Shown here: piece after piece, positions 5,093 to 5,676 of the stretch
Layout: every line of letters starts with the position of its first letter
Numbering within the stretch: the stretch's first letter is position 1
Assembly: GCA_050259815.1 (NCBI GenBank)
Contig: JBLNBI010000396.1
Span: forward strand, 1 to 5,676
Length of the DNA stretch: 5,676 bases
Source of the DNA: JAGTRP01 sp050259815
Lineage (GTDB): Bacteria > Pseudomonadota > Gammaproteobacteria > Burkholderiales > Rhodocyclaceae
Reading direction: 5' to 3'
Position numbers and translations under genes: made by a program
Notes under the pieces: model-generated
What the model was told of the DNA's origin: nothing
The model's database searches: none
The model's input: the letters and a program-made list of their open reading frames with translations, nothing else

Positions 5093-5676
5093 ATGTCATT
5101 GTTCAGCCGTTACCAAAGCCGCTACGAGGCCTCGCAAGAGGAAGAGATGTCGGTCCAGGATTACCTTGAGTTATGCCGCAAGGATCGCACCGCCTATGCC
5201 AGCGTCGCGGAGCGCATGCTGATGGCCATCGGGGAGCCGGAGCTGGTGGACACCCGTGTGGATCCCCGCCTGTCCCGCCTCTTCGCCAACAAGATCCTCA
5301 AGGTCTATCCCGCCTTCAAGGAGTTCTACGGCATGGAGGAGGTGATCGAGCATATCGTCGCCTACTTCCGCCACGCCGCCCAGGGCCTGGAGGAGAAGAA
5401 GCAGATCCTCTACCTGCTGGGCCCCGTCGGGGGCGGCAAGTCGTCCCTGGCCGAGAAGCTGAAGTACCTGATCGAGAAGGTCCCCTTCTACGCCATCAAA
5501 GGCTCGCCGGTCCATGAATCGCCCCTGGGGCTGTTCAACCCGGCGGAAGACGCCACCCTGCTGGAAGAGGATTTCGGGATCCCCCGCCGCTACCTGGGCT
5601 CCATCATGAGCCCCTGGGCGGTGAAGCGCCTGCACGAGTTCGGCGGCGACATCACCAAGTTCCGGGTGGTGAAGCT
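5093..5676 (+). CDS. prkA: PrkA/YeaG AAA+ serine protein kinase (3' end cut off)
   Basis: The window holds the first 194 codons of a family whose full length is about 640 residues. The family has an N-terminal AAA+-like nucleotide-binding domain and a C-terminal kinase-like region. It is described as a stress and nutrient-limitation protein kinase; YeaG in E. coli is linked to nitrogen starvation and stationary phase. The visible part is strongly diagnostic. It has FSRYQSRYEA at the N-terminus, AERMLMAIGEPELVDT (39-54), PAFKEFYGMEE (73-83) and the Walker A motif GPVGGGKSS (110-118, Lys116). FNPAEDATLLEEDFGIPRRYLG (148-169), MSPWAVKRLHEFGGDITKF (172-190) and RVVK follow. These nearly reproduce E. 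coli YeaG as I remember it. In proteobacteria the gene is usually followed by a DUF444 gene (yeaH) and a spoVR-like gene, which would lie beyond the window. The kinase half and Walker B are not visible. Confidence 0.95.
   Translation, partial: MSLFSRYQSRYEASQEEEMSVQDYLELCRKDRTAYASVAERMLMAIGEPELVDTRVDPRLSRLFANKILKVYPAFKEFYGMEEVIEHIVAYFRHAAQGLEEKKQILYLLGPVGGGKSSLAEKLKYLIEKVPFYAIKGSPVHESPLGLFNPAEDATLLEEDFGIPRRYLGSIMSPWAVKRLHEFGGDITKFRVVK

Overview
This is a GC-rich window with tightly packed genes, all on the + strand. Protein similarity recalled from memory (an RluA with the enteric-type DWPNRP motif, and a YeaG/PrkA-type kinase) suggests a Gram-negative proteobacterium. Base composition and gene style fit a betaproteobacterium, possibly Rhodocyclales-like. 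This placement is an inference and was not tested by a search.

Layout: (1) 1-621 is the nearly complete 3' part of an RluA-type pseudouridine synthase gene. (2) 688-1056 encodes a small exported protein with two copies of the Yx(F/W)xxD 'secreted repeat' (COG4315 type); its Shine-Dalgarno (SD) sequence lies inside a perfect 8-bp hairpin. (3) 1057-1228 is non-coding, with a long hairpin, a 9-bp tandem repeat and a consensus TATAAT box. (4) 1229-2743 encodes a sodium:solute symporter (SSS family) with a His-rich C-terminal tail. (5) 2744-2917 is non-coding, with a second long hairpin and promoter-like words. (6) 2918-5017 encodes a 699-residue fusion of an arginase-fold domain to an ornithine aminotransferase. 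(7) 5093 to the window end is the first 194 codons of prkA (yeaG), the AAA+/serine protein kinase.

The main point of interest is the fusion. Its two halves catalyse consecutive steps of the arginase pathway: arginine to urea plus ornithine, then ornithine to glutamate-5-semialdehyde. Metal ligands and pyridoxal-phosphate residues appear intact in both halves. The symporter just upstream could supply a substrate, but each gene has its own leader, so co-transcription is not shown. The fusion's start codon and SD lie inside an imperfect dyad. Its leader shares short words with the prkA leader, which hints at, but does not prove, common control.
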